From Achatina immaculata (taxonomy: Eukaryota; Mollusca; Gastropoda; Stylommatophora; Achatinidae): a stretch of 64,000 bases of DNA. This document shows, piece after piece, positions 20,031-30,378 of the stretch. Position numbers and translations under genes: made by a program. Under the pieces are notes generated by a model. It saw only the letters and a program-made list of their open reading frames with translations. It was not told the DNA's origin and did no database searches. Each line of letters begins with the position of its first letter. The first letter of the stretch is position 1. The stretch is taken from contig CM019696.1 of assembly GCA_009760885.1 (NCBI GenBank), positions 45,345,358-45,409,357 on the forward strand, given 5' to 3'.

Positions 20031-21530
20031 CACACAAGTTGGAAGATAGCAAACAAAATAGTGCGTTGTTTATAAAACCGGTGTGCCTTCTCACAACACC
20101 ATAAACAAAGCCATTTCCGCAGCTGAAAAATACATCAGCCAATTCTTCCATCACTGGCGATCTCACATGCCTGCCAGCAGTGCCACGTTCCGCTACCCCT
20201 CCTCTTTCTCATAGATTCCTAGCTCCGCCCATTTCTCCGTACTGCTATTGCCAACAACTCCGCCTCCCTAAAAAAAAATAAAAGCTGTAGCTCCGCCCTC
20301 TCGTGAGTGACGTATATCCCAGCGTGCGCGTGGACTGAACAGGGCAAGTGCTAAGAGCAAGACGACATATATTGAAGGGAAAATACTTAAGATCTAGGTA
20401 CAGGGGGAAAATAAAGTGGGAAAAAAGAAAAACTTTTCTTTGAGCAATAGTTCTTCTGCTGTATTTATGTGTGGCAAATTCTAGAAAACATAGCAAAGAG
20501 CTTTGATCACCGCCATTTTGACTGCGCATTGACGGACATTGTTCGACAGCTTCATGCACGCAAGTTATATTCAAAAGTTCGGATTAATACACCAAAAGGT
20601 ACTTTATATAAACAGATTATTATTTATTGATTAGTATCTATATCCAATACATTATGTTGCCAGTTTGTGCTGTAGAAAAATTTCATTAAACTGAGCTCTT
20701 TTTTTTTCATTTCAGCGTTTGTAATGTGCTCATTAGGTAAATGAAAACAAAGTAGGTTAACTGTTCCTGAGATATTTTTTTCCTATTATGAAAAAAATGT
20801 GGAGGTTAGTTTGAGAAAAATGAAGTGGTTTTTTTTTTGTGGTTAATAGTGAAAAAAAAAAGTAAGTGCTAGCAGACTGTTTATAGCAATAAAGATAACC
20901 ATGTAATATTTCGGCTTTCATCTTCATCAGACACCACTGAGAGGCTAAATGACTGTTTAGAGAAATGAAAGGAGAACAAAAAAAGATCGTTATTGATAAA
21001 GTATTGCAAGTACAAAAAGCAGACACGTTGATAACTATGCGGTTTTGAAAATGTTACAAAGGCAAATGTGTCTTTCTTGTGTTTGAACTAAGAAAAAAAA
21101 ATGTATCTCTGCTGTAATGTTATGGTTTGGTGGTGGGTTGTGGCTTGAAAAGGGGGTGGGGGAGGGGGGTGAGGGGTAGAATGTTTGTCGTACTTGAAGA
21201 GGAAGCGCTGTGTGTAAGTAGTGCAGCTATCAGTCAAACCATCATCACTGCATCGTCGACAAATCTATAGTTATTTCGATCCCCCATCACAATATCTAAT
21301 CTAATACATAGAGATATCCAGAACGTGCAGGCCATTATATTTTGCCATCTGAGATATATGGCGTTAGATTCTATTTAATTATTTATTTTTGCTGCTTTGG
21401 GTTTCTTTGTTATTATTTACATTCTTCTGTGTTCTCATCCATTCGTATTTTTACCATACTTATTTAGACCAATTTTCTGTTCTACCTTCATATTAGGAAG
21501 ATCTATGACAGTTGACGTCCATATATATAT
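20031..21530. other. Unassigned stretch
   Basis: No gene or classified element. A minus-strand copy of the CTGATGA...GCCGAAATATT motif lies at 20901-20932. Several homopolymer runs and a G-rich patch at 21150-21177. Confidence 0.45.
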
Positions 21531-22120
21531 ATAGTTTTATCGTGTCTCTTGTCCTTGACAAAGACTTATTGGCGAAATATTGGATCGTTGGATCGTTATT
21601 AGTTTGTTCACAATTTTACGTGTTCATCTTATTATCTACTGTCCATTTTCCTTTCCCTTTTTATCTGTCTACACAACTGAAGAATACTTCCCCGCTAATT
21701 CTACTTTTTCCTGTTCTTCAATGAAATGGTTAAACATTGCCCTTGACCAACAAAAACATTCGATTTGTTCCGTAGGGGAAAAAATGCGTACTGTTTTTTT
21801 TTTCGTTTCTATTTTTGAGATCTTGAACTATGACCCTTGTGTTTAGCTACCTGCGAGAGTTTGATGTGTTTGTGTGCTTGTGTGTGTGTATTGTGTGTGC
21901 GCGTGTGTGTGTTGTGAGTGTGCGTCCGAAAGCGAGCGAGTGTTTGTGACGGTAGAGTATTTGTTTAAATGCGCAGTACTGATGCTGAGTTTGAGCACTT
22001 GCGTGTATGTGTGTGTATATGTATGCTAGTTCTTTTGTGTTTCTGTGAATTCACACAGAGAAAATAGGTTGCTTGTGTATGAATGTTTGTATGTGACTGA
22101 TTCTCTCTGTGTTAGTATTT

Positions 22121-22122
22121 GT

Positions 22123-22166
<44 letters not shown>
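22121..22166. repeat. AT dinucleotide microsatellite
   Basis: About 21 AT units. Confidence 0.97.
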
Positions 22167-22168
<2 letters not shown>

Positions 22169-22242
22169 CTTACTAATTTTATCTCATAGTTCTATTAAAA
22201 ATTCGCTAGTTCTTGGAGCAATATATATATTTATCTATCTCT

Positions 22243-22246
22243 CACA

Positions 22247-22283
<37 letters not shown>

Positions 22284-22385
22284 CCTTAGGTGCCCAGGGC
22301 ACATAGGTGCTTCCGTAAAGGTTTTCCAGAAACACCTGTTGTCCTTTGCCTTTTTTTCCGCTCTTGCCCAGGTCAGCCCTGTATC
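22243..22385 (-). mobile_element. RTN-3 non-LTR retroelement, last ~100 bp with GA tail
   Basis: On the plus strand a CT tract (22247-22280) runs directly into GAACCTTAGGTGCCCAGGGC and AGGTTTTCCAGAAACACCTG. That is the reverse complement of the RTN-3 3' end seen at 26990 and 45475. The GA dinucleotide tract is therefore the element's tail. Confidence 0.88.
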
Positions 22386-22745
22386 GAAGCAAATAGGCAA
22401 CAAAAATACAATAATCTGCTGTATTTATAGCAATATACAGAGGCAAGGAAACATAATAATATTCAGAGGCAAGGAAACATAATAATCTGCCATATTTATA
22501 ACAATATACAGAGGCAAGGAAACAGAATAATCTGCCGTATTTATAGCAATATACAGAGGCAATGAAACAGAATAATCTGTTTTATTTATAAAAGTATACA
22601 GAGGCAAGGAAACATAATAATCTGCTGTGTTTATTGCAGTATACAGAGGCAAGGAAACAGAATAATCTGTTGTATTTATAGAAGCATTTGAAGGGAAGCA
22701 AATTATAGAGACAACAAAAGAATAATCTGCTGTATATATAGCAAA
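22386..22745. repeat. 45-bp minisatellite, about 8 copies
   Basis: Unit AATAATCTGCTGTATTTATA plus GCAATATACAGAGGCAAGGAAACAT. One further copy occurs at 23475-23525, beyond the RTN-5 insertion. Confidence 0.93.
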
Positions 22746-23465
22746 TTATTGAAATTAACAAGGACAAAACAAAAATAATGAAAATTCCCATTAATCAAAA
22801 TGAAAAAATACATGTAGAAGGGACAGATATGGAAGAAGTCAATCAGTTTGCATACTTTGGCAGCTACATAGACCAGGATGGTGACACCAGAAAGGAAGTT
22901 AGAATTAGAATTGCAAAAGCAGCATTGATCTTTAAGAATCTTGAACATATGACATTCAAAAGTTATAAGCACAAAAACCAAGTTAAGATTATTCATTTAA
23001 AATGTAATATCCACCTTCATTCATGCATGCGAAAGCTGGAAAACAACTAAAGAAATAGACAAGAAATTAGACTCTTTTGAAAACAAATGCGTAAGGAAAA
23101 TACTCGGCATCAAGTGAAATGAATTCAAGAACAATGCAGAGATAAGACATGACTGAACAACAACAACAACCAGTCTCATGGGTGATCAGGAAAAGGATAT
23201 GGACATGTACTGGTCAAGTGATGAGAAGAAACAGTCAGAGAATCCCAAAGCAAGCTATCAAGTGGAACACTACAGGCCAAAGAAAAAGACGCAGACCGCG
23301 TGAAACTCTAAAGAGGACATTGTTAAAAGAGGCCAAATTAACAGGCATAAAATCCATTGATGAGGTTGAAAAGCTCGCCGAAGACAGGAAAAATTGGCGA
23401 ACTACCTTGCGAGCCCTACGTGACGTTTTAACGGCACTGGAAGGATATAAGATATTAGAAGGATA
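22746..23465 (+). pseudogene. RTN-5 non-LTR retroelement, C-terminal half of ORF2, broken
   Basis: The plus strand reads VEGTDMEEVNQFAYFGSYID and RKEVRIRIAKAALIFKNL (22830-22945), the region just after the reverse-transcriptase catalytic core. After several frame changes come FENKCVRKILGIK, then in 23149-23484 WTCTGQVMRRNSQRIPKQAI, GQRKRRRPRETLKRTL and EKLAEDRKNWRTTLRALRD. These are the usual C-terminal blocks of RTE-like elements. Stops and frameshifts around 22960-23150 break it. The insertion lies inside the 45-bp array (copies on both sides). A clean target duplication could not be resolved because the array itself repeats. Confidence 0.88.
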
Positions 23466-23469
23466 TAAG

Positions 23470-23527
23470 ATATCAGATTTATAGTAGTATACAGAAGCAA
23501 GGAAACATGATAATCTGCAGTAGTTTT
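23470..23527. repeat. 45-bp minisatellite, copy beyond the RTN-5 insertion
   Basis: ATTTATAGTAGTATACAGAAGCAAGG plus ATAATCTGCAGT matches the unit at 22386-22745. Confidence 0.85.
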
Positions 23528-23682
23528 ATTAGTAATACTCTTACAGATCACATAACACATACAAACTTGCTTCTCATGAGACAAAATCAAAGCAGGATAG
23601 TTCGGGATATCAGACCTCCATTTTACAATTCCTTCTTCATGGTGTTTGCTCTTCGCTGTGCCACTGACGGAAGGGAGAGGAA

Positions 23683-23684
<2 letters not shown>

Positions 23685-23742
<58 letters not shown>
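23685..23742. repeat. GA dinucleotide microsatellite
   Basis: About 29 GA units. No retroelement end was recognised next to it. Confidence 0.97.
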
Positions 23743-23744
<2 letters not shown>

Positions 23745-24715
23745 GATCATGCTGATATAGTGTAAGGTTACATTTGTTTTGCACTTTATAGATCTGACGT
23801 TTCTTCACAAAAGTTGTTATTTTGTCCCCTGTCAGACAGTTATTATGTTGTTTCCGAGTGTGTGGACGTAGTTTCTGACGTCTTACTTGTGTCGAAGAAT
23901 ACGTCATTGTTTTGGCTTTAATTTACGTCATCTTTTGACCTCACAATTTTGTCTCTTGACAAAGAATACATCACTGTCTTGGTGTTAGTTGACTTCATCT
24001 TTAGACCTAACGGTTTTGATTTTTGACATCACTGTCTTATATAAACTAAGAAAAAAGTAGGAACGGTTTTATTACTCAACAAGCACACAGTTGTGACGTT
24101 TGGGTGTGAGCGTTAATCATATAAAAACATACAGGATGAAGAAATAGAGAAAAAGATAAAATATGAACTGACATGAATGCTATGTAAAAAAGCAGGAATG
24201 GAAAAAATGGAATAAATAAAATAAATGGAGCGCTTAGCTGTGGCTTGTAAGAGCCTGTGTCTAGAAACGCGAATGATGGAGTGTTTAATGGCATGTTTAA
24301 ATGGAGACTTGTAATGTGTGATAGGTGGGTCGTAAAGGGATTTTTTTTTGGGGGGGGGCGGGGGGGTAGGGGGATAGCATAAATGGGAGAGAGTGGTATA
24401 ATGGTAATCTAGCCGGGAGAAGGTGGAATAGGCGATTGCAGTTGGGGTAGAAGGATGATACCGTGAGAAAGATTTGAAATTATGTGTAGTAAGTGAGAAA
24501 GGAGTGGAACTTGGTGCAGAGGGAATATGCTTGTGGGAGTGGGCAATGTTAAGTGTAACAGAATTGCGAGTTCAGACCATGTGATTCCAGGGTCCCATAT
24601 TCCTGAATGTAACGGTTCTCAAACTCTAGGCGGATTCTGTCATCGGCGTGGAATTGTTTGTTGACTGCTACCAGAAAATCAGATTTGCCTCTGTGGTTGG
24701 AGGCCATTGAAATGA
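23743..24715. other. Unassigned stretch
   Basis: No gene or element recognised. G-rich patch at 24350-24372. Confidence 0.45.
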
Positions 24716-25075
24716 TTCTTCTTCTTCTTCTTCTTCTTCTTCAGCTTTCTGAGTCACTAAGGCTCATTGCTGCGGATAAAGTTCGCCTCCATTACTCTCA
24801 ATTTCTAATCTTCTCTGTCCAGTTAGTGACACTAGTTTCTTTTATATCCTCTTCTATGTTGCCTTCCATCTTTGTCTTGGTCTACCCTTTGTTTCCCACA
24901 TCTCTTGTTCATACATCATTTTCGTTTGTCTGTTCTCTTCTATTCTTTCTACATGCCCTAGCCAGCGTAGTCTGTTCAGTTTCAAGACATTTATAATTTA
25001 TCATTTATAATTGAACTGATTAAGGATTCTAAATCTGATTTCTAGTCTTGCTGACATAATCGGTCTGCCAGTTCT
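24716..25075 (-). mobile_element. RTN-9 non-LTR retroelement, 3' end with GAA tail
   Basis: A TTC tract at 24718-24742 (GAA tail on the minus strand) is followed, reading the minus strand, by a C-terminus with WRRTLSAAMSLSDSES, preceded by KGRPRQRWK-like and LGHVERIEENRQTK-like sequence in shifting frames. The order (HVxR, basic GRPR block, WRR..AAM) is that of non-LTR C-termini. The frames are broken and the upstream catalytic domain is missing. Confidence 0.65.
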
Positions 25076-25317
25076 TACTTCAGTTCAGTTATATTTGCAT
25101 TCTTGTCCAGGAGTACTCATAATGGTCAGGTTTTAATGTACTGGTTTTATTCATGAAATCCCACATAACATATGGTTACTTTCGCCTGGTTAATAACCTG
25201 CCAGTTTTGTCCCCGTGATCAGTTAAGACATAATATAATTTTAACATCATCCATATTACTAGTGTGTATATGATATTCTACGTGATCACAGAAGACAATT
25301 CACCCAAAGGAAAACTG

Positions 25318-25592
25318 ATCTATGTCGGAAGTGAAGACATGATATCATTGGAAAACACATGTCTGCCACTAGCTAAGACATGATGTCATTGGAAAACGCG
25401 TTTCTGCCACCAGCTAAGACATGATATCATTGGAAAACGTATGTTTGCCATCAGGTAAGACATGATATCATTTGAAAACGTATGTTTGCCATCAGGTAAG
25501 ACATGATATCATTGGAAAACACATGTTTGCCATCAGGTAAGACATGATATCATTGGAAAACGCATGTTTGCCAACGGCTAAGACATGATACA
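25318..25592. repeat. 43-bp minisatellite, about 6 copies
   Basis: Unit AGACATGATATCATTGGAAA plus ACGCATGTTTGCCATCAGGTA. Confidence 0.93.
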
Positions 25593-25764
25593 GTACTGGT
25601 AATTTTCCACGAAAATTAAAGCAAGGGTTGTCTTTCCGTTTGTGATAGGAAGATCACCATGATGTAGGCACGCCATAACTTTCGTGGCTGGCTAACTATA
25701 CATGGCAGACACACTATCCTACCTCTTTCTGGTGCTCCTTGTAACAGGCTTATGTGATCCTTTA

Positions 25765-25875
25765 GGCTGGCTAGCTAAGGTTGGCTAACAGGGGCTGGCT
25801 ACATGAGGTTGGTTAACTGGGGCTGGTTAACTGAGGCTGGCTAACAGGGCCTGGCTGAATATGGCTTGCTAACTG
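25765..25875. repeat. Short GGCTGGCTAAC-type repeats
   Basis: Diverged units of about 17 bp around GGCTGGCTAACAGGG. Confidence 0.7.
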
Positions 25876-25929
25876 ATTTAGGTGAAAGTCATCAACTATT
25901 TACTTCACGCTAGTCTACGACATAGAGAC

Positions 25930-26145
25930 ATCCCTGAACTCATTAAACATGATAACAATGTAGAGAAGATCGTCTTGGAAGGATGCATATAGAAAAAAGA
26001 AAGAGAGGAAGACCAAGACGAAGATGGCTGGAAGACATCGTTGATGATCTGCAGATGGAGGCGCAGCAGGGCATCTTGCTCACAACCGAGAGGCCTACAT
26101 GAGAGCTGTTAGGGAGGCAAAGTTCCACAAAGGACATGCAAATTT
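25930..26145 (+). mobile_element. RTN-1 non-LTR retroelement, 3' end fragment
   Basis: The plus-strand frames show ELIKHDNNVEKIVLEGC, then KKERGRPRRRWLEDIVDDLQ after an in-frame stop, then a small deletion before HLAHNREAYM and the end ACATGCAAAT. Same family as the 6.1 kb copy; no ATGA tail remains. Confidence 0.85.
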
Positions 26146-26302
26146 AGACTGACCGGCTCCTGAGCTAATCTCCATGTTCCACAAGAATAATTTTTTATGA
26201 GAACTTTTGGTACAAAGAACCTGGAAGGACACCTCTACAGTTTAAAAACATGGTTTGGGTTAGACATTTGAAGAAGAAGAAGATTTCATTCAGATTTTTA
26301 TG

Positions 26303-26378
26303 TTGTTTTGAAGTGCAAATCTATCAACCCTGCCAGCGTTGTTTTCTCGTGCAAATCTATCAACCCTGCCAGCGTTGT
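26303..26378. repeat. About 39-bp direct duplication
   Basis: GTGCAAATCTATCAACCCTG plus CCAGCGTTGTTTT occurs twice in a row. Confidence 0.85.
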
Positions 26379-26385
26379 TTTAGAG

Positions 26386-26462
26386 TGAAAGAGTTAAAGA
26401 AAACGGAGAAGGAAATTGTGGCACATGAAATCTAAACATACAGGAGAATAGAGCGAATTCTG
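26386..26462. repeat. Dispersed ~72-bp repeat, copy 1
   Basis: GAGTTAAAGAAAACGGAGAA and CTAAACATACAGGAGAATAG match 29815-29885 over about 72 bp with scattered differences. Family not recognised. Confidence 0.75.
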
Positions 26463-26487
26463 TAGATAGAAGGGAAAACAAACAAGG

Positions 26488-26626
26488 AAGCACTAAATCA
26501 GTTGAAACTGAAAAAAAAGGAAGCACTAAATCAGTTGAAACTGAAAAAAAAGGAAGCACTAAATCAGTTGAAACTGAAAAAAAAGGAAGCACTAAATCAG
26601 TTGAAACCGAAAAAAAAGGAAATTTT
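26488..26626. repeat. 33-bp minisatellite, 4 copies
   Basis: AAGCACTAAATCAGTTGAAA starts at 26488, 26521, 26554 and 26587. Its core ACTAAATCAGTTGAA also occurs in the array at 10.8 kb. Confidence 0.95.
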
Positions 26627-26974
26627 AAAAAAAACAACAACGCGAGAACCATACGTTCAAATATTTCGATAGTATCCAGAGACATAATAAAATAATGAAA
26701 GCCATACTACAGAGAAAAACCCGAAAGCAAAAGAGTAAGAGGTAGAAAATGATATAGATTGGTAGGCAACGTAAGATATGGAGTCCACATCGCAGTTATC
26801 TTATCATCTGTTCGCCGTTCGCCCTGGAAAGGGCATCTGCTGACTTGTGTCGTCGCCATACGCCGTTAGGTGCAACACATCCACGCACCCGAACACCGGG
26901 TTCGCCTTCTCGTTTCGACCCCTGTCTACTCGACCAGACTACTATCTGTTCCAGGTGCACTGCCAGGCGGACTA

Positions 26975-26989
26975 GGATCTGGTCAGGCT
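26975..26989. other. Target-site duplication, left copy (RTN-3)
   Basis: GGATCTGGTCAGGCT; partner GGATCTGGGCAGGCT at 27874-27888, 14 of 15 identical, lying exactly at the edges of the RTN-3 homology. Confidence 0.85.
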
Positions 26990-27873
26990 CTCTCTCTCTC
27001 TCTCTGAACCTTAAGTGCCCACAGGGCACATGGGGCTTCCGCAAGGGTTTTCCACAAATGCCTGTCTTTTGCCTTTTTTTCTGCTCTTGCCCAAGTGAGC
27101 CCTCTATTGCTCAACGTCCTTTCTGATGTTCTTCTCAATGTCTCTTTTGGTCTACCATTACTTCTGTTCCCCTGTGGTGTCCATCTTAGTGCTGTTTTTG
27201 GTAGTGAGTTGTCAGTCATTCGGAACACATGTCCCAACCATCGCCAGCGTCTTTCCTCAATAATTGTTGTCAGTGGCTTCATCTGCATTTCTGCCAATAA
27301 GATGTTATTTCTTATGGTGTTTGGCCAAAATATGTGTCTAATTCTTCGCAAACATTTAGTCTGGAAAGAATTCAACTTGTTTTCTATGGTTTTGGTGATT
27401 TTCCAGCATTCACTTCCATAGAATAGTACACTTAGAACATTACTCTTAAATATCCTGATTTTCATATTTATGCTTAGTTTTTTTTTTATTTCCATATATT
27501 CTGCAGCATTGCAAAAGCCTGGTTTGCTCTAGTAAGTCTGCTGTTGATGTCCTCTGTGCTATCTCCATTTTCTACTACTCTGCTACCAAGGTATACAAAT
27601 TCGTTGACCTCCTCCACTAACTTGCTATCTACTCTGAGTACATTTTTGTTGTTCACATTTTGCTTCATTAACTTTGTCTTTCCTACGTTGATCTTTAGTC
27701 CTATGTTGTTTGCATTCTGAGTTAGGTTGTTTATTTTATCTTGCATACCTTTGTGACTGCTTGATAATAGACAAATGTTGTCCGCAAAGTCAAGGTCCTC
27801 CAACACTGTGTGAAGGGTCCATTGTAATCCTCTGCGTTTGTCTGATGTTGCCTCCTTCATTAACCAGTCTACT
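26990..27873 (-). pseudogene. RTN-3 non-LTR retroelement, 5'-truncated reverse transcriptase
   Basis: Reading the minus strand: VDWLMKEATSD, DLDFADNICLLSSSHK (the catalytic FADD box with the second aspartate changed to asparagine), INVGKTKLMKQN, FVYLGSRVVENGDSTEDINS, then after a frame change LSVLFYGSECWKIT, CLRRIRHIFW, RRWRWLGHVFRMTDNSLPK, WTPQGNRSNGRPKET and a GA-dinucleotide tail (26990-27006). The copy begins inside the reverse-transcriptase domain, so the endonuclease and fingers are absent. Target duplications of 15 bp flank it. Sequence close to the 45.5 kb copy suggests recent activity of this family. Confidence 0.93.
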
Positions 27874-27888
27874 GGATCTGGGCAGGCT
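27874..27888. other. Target-site duplication, right copy (RTN-3)
   Basis: GGATCTGGGCAGGCT, the partner of 26975-26989. Confidence 0.85.
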
Positions 27889-28785
27889 ATGGTTCTCCAA
27901 CTATGACACAAGAAGTTAAATGTGGGTCACTGGATGCTATTTCATTCTGTGTGGGTACAGAGTCTTCTCCCCTCGCCAGCCAACCAATCAAACATAAAAC
28001 AAAACATATCAAGGAAGATAAACCATTAATTTCGATGCCTCCATTATTCACATACCGGGTCATCTATAAATCAAGAGAACATTTTCAGACTTATCCAAGG
28101 AATTGGACTCAAGACAAGGCATCTGTTGTCGGAACTCGCGAGTCAACCATGGAAATATTATACTCCAGTACTCGTCTCCTAACTTTTGGCAATCTCAGCC
28201 CCCAAAATAGCAGCCCCTCTGCTGGTATTTTCGAGTTACTGTACTTGGCTGCCGCTATGACAGGAAGTGTTTGGTATGTGTGATGATGGGATTGATGTGA
28301 TTTACATGCGGCTGCACTTAGCGACAAAATGTTGTTTATGGGAAGATGAGGGAGAATACGTTCGTGTTTCTCTTTTTCTGTTTTGTTCACTAATCATTAT
28401 ATGTAATTACAGTTCAGTACGTAAGTATGCTGGATCAGTTTGTGCCCATACATACATATGTACATATATTCATATACATACACACATATGGTCTCCGATT
28501 TATGACAGAGTTTAATTCCAACAACCTCCTCGAAAACATCCGCTAGTGACATTGTTTTCTATATATTTACATTGTTCATGGCTGTCCGTCAGCAGTGCCT
28601 TAGTAAATCTTGTTCTTTGTTTGTTTCAGAAGGTTAGAAAACATTAAAAGCCAGGTAATTAAAGTGTTATCATAGAGCACCACGTGACTTTTAAATTTAT
28701 TTTAATGTAAAAGAAGTCTATGGTTGTAGCTGTGGATCAACTAACTCGAGTAGGTCGTAAATTTGGGACCGTGTGTGTGTGTGAT
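27889..28785. other. Unassigned stretch
   Basis: A 126-codon plus-strand frame at 27903-28283 has no recognisable domain, and its start overlaps the target duplication region of RTN-3. No splice or promoter evidence was found. ACATA-rich low complexity near 28448-28488. Confidence 0.45.
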
Positions 28786-29038
28786 GGTGTCTGAGTGGCG
28801 AAGTGGTTAGTGCACAGGTCTCTCATGGCGAAGGTCGGGGGTTCGAGTCACCCAGCTGTAGAAAAGGGTATCCGGCTTCTCCTGGAGTTGAGGACAGAAA
28901 GGCGGAAAGGCATGATACTGACCATATCACAGTAAAGTGGAGGTCTGGTCTCTAGTGCGCTGACAGGTCAGGGAAAATATGGGCACTAAAACCATATCCC
29001 TGTGTGCCTCTAAGACATGACAGGATTACCTTTACCAG
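28786..29038 (+). mobile_element. S1 tRNA-derived SINE, full-length type
   Basis: A-box TGGCGAAGTGG at 28796-28806 and B-box GGTTCGAGTCA at 28840-28850, spaced as in a tRNA gene, form a polymerase III promoter. The body (GATACTGACCATATCAC, GCGCTGACAGGTCAGGG, AAATATGGGCACTAAAACC) and the 3' TTACCTTTACC tail match the minus-strand copy at 34077-34333. It is not a real tRNA gene: the acceptor and anticodon arms do not close. Non-autonomous; it would need a LINE for mobility. Confidence 0.92.
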
Positions 29039-29059
29039 TTATATATATATATATATATC
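29039..29059. repeat. AT dinucleotide tract
   Basis: Ten AT units directly after the S1 tail. Confidence 0.9.
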
Positions 29060-29121
29060 TGTCTGTGTGTGAGAGAGAGAAAGAAAGAGAGGGCTTCATC
29101 ATTTTTTTTTGTTTTGTTTAA

Positions 29122-29258
29122 TCTCCCTGGAACTGCCAGCTAGTTATTTGCAGCCAGTGCGATGAAAGTGTGAAGGCACAGCGTAGTGTCGGTTTGGGGG
29201 TGGGTTATGGCGACTATTTCTTTCAGTCCCGGAGTGGAATTATAAAGCGGGGGGGGGG
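29122..29258 (-). mobile_element. Repeat family R, copy 2, first part
   Basis: CTGGAACTGCCAGCTAG, GCGATGAAAGTGTGAAGGCA and CAGTCCCGGAGTGG match other R copies. The element is interrupted by RTN-2 and resumes at 29619. Confidence 0.8.
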
Positions 29259-29259
29259 G

Positions 29260-29618
29260 GTGAGGAAGGTTTTAAACATTAAATGGCAGGACAAGACCAG
29301 GAAAGAGGAGGTCTGGGACAGGGCAGAACAAGAACCTATGAACCTACAAACCATGTCTTGGAAATGGAGGTGGATTGGCCACACTCTGAGGAAACCCGAC
29401 ACCAACATAGCAAAACAGGCACTGACATGGAATCCTCAAGGAAATAGAAAACAAGGAAGACCTAGACTTACTTGGAGAAGAGAAATGATGACAGTGCTCA
29501 GAGACAAGGGATACACATGGAAGGAAGCAGAGAATAATTCCAAGAACAGGAAGGACCGGGGAGCCTTTATCCGTGGCCTGTGCTCTCAATAAAGTGAAAG
29601 ATGATGATGATTGCACTG
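29260..29618 (+). mobile_element. RTN-2 non-LTR retroelement, short 3' copy inside repeat R
   Basis: The plus-strand frame 29262-29592 is open throughout: VRKVLNIKWQDKTRKEEVW, WKWRWIGHTLRKPDTNIA, TWNPQGNRKQGRPR and CSQ-stop. A GATGATGATG tail follows at 29601-29612. It starts at almost the same point of the family as the 4.4-4.76 kb copy. This protein segment lies after the reverse-transcriptase core, so the copy has no enzymatic domain. Flanking sequence on both sides is repeat R. Confidence 0.9.
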
Positions 29619-29775
29619 CTGCTTTAGCAGACTCCACCACCATGGGGACTATTGCAATTCCTGCCCCGTTAGCCAGGCTAGGCCTGTTAATGTGGGTACC
29701 AACGGAGAGGTGGGACAGGGTCTTGGTCAGGTAATAGTTCGCTAACCCTGACGCTAGCCTGAAAAAGATCCACCT
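29619..29775 (-). mobile_element. Repeat family R, copy 2, second part
   Basis: CTTTAGCAGACTCCACCACC, CCCCGTTAGCCAGGCTAGG and GGTACCAACGGAGAGGTGGG continue the R copy interrupted by RTN-2. Confidence 0.82.
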
Positions 29776-29814
29776 CCTAGACCCACGATCTAACAATAGC
29801 ATCGTCTCTTTGAA

Positions 29815-29885
29815 GGGTTAAAGAAAACGAAGAAGAAAATTGAGACACTTGAGATCTAAACACACAGAAGAATAGTGCGATTTCT
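29815..29885. repeat. Dispersed ~72-bp repeat, copy 2
   Basis: GGGTTAAAGAAAACGAAGAA and CTAAACACACAGAAGAATAG; partner of 26386-26462. Confidence 0.75.
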
Positions 29886-30378
29886 GTCCCACGAAAAGCA
29901 GTGAGCGTGTATATACATCATGTGAGAAGATGCAGTAAATTCTCAAGGAATATCTAATCAGTCCATGAAAATCACTTCAGAGAAATTTTCCTACAACATA
30001 ACAAAAAAATCACGCAACAACCATAAAGACATACATCTTCAAGCAACATACAACAAGCATGAGGTAACACGGCCTCGTGCAAATTAATATCTACATGGTA
30101 AAATAAAAGTTGTAAAGACATCCATATTTCATCAGGAATACAACAGCAGTATCAAGGACGCAACTTCCAACAACAGACAGGAACAAAACAGCCTGTTAAT
30201 TCCTTCCGCTTCAAAATTCCACAAATAGACCAGAATGGAAACCCACGTGCACTTCACGACCTTCACCTTGCAATATGTTTCCGGGTAATTAATGCAAGCC
30301 CACGGTTACCTCCGGCACGGGATCACCGGAAAGGTGAATATTTTAACACTCTGGGGACAACCCCGAAGTTGTGTATGT
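29886..30378. other. Unassigned stretch
   Basis: AT-rich, with no gene or element recognised. Confidence 0.45.

Noticed and set aside
20060..20210. Possible RNase H remnant (GVPSHNTINKAISAAEKY)
   Set aside because: The phrase alone does not match RNase H motifs closely enough and nothing flanking supports it.
27903..28283. 126-codon plus-strand frame
   Set aside because: No domain, no splice or promoter evidence, and it starts at the edge of a retroelement insertion.
28786..28860. Genuine tRNA gene
   Set aside because: A- and B-boxes are present but the cloverleaf does not close, and the sequence continues into a repeated body with a tail; it is a SINE.
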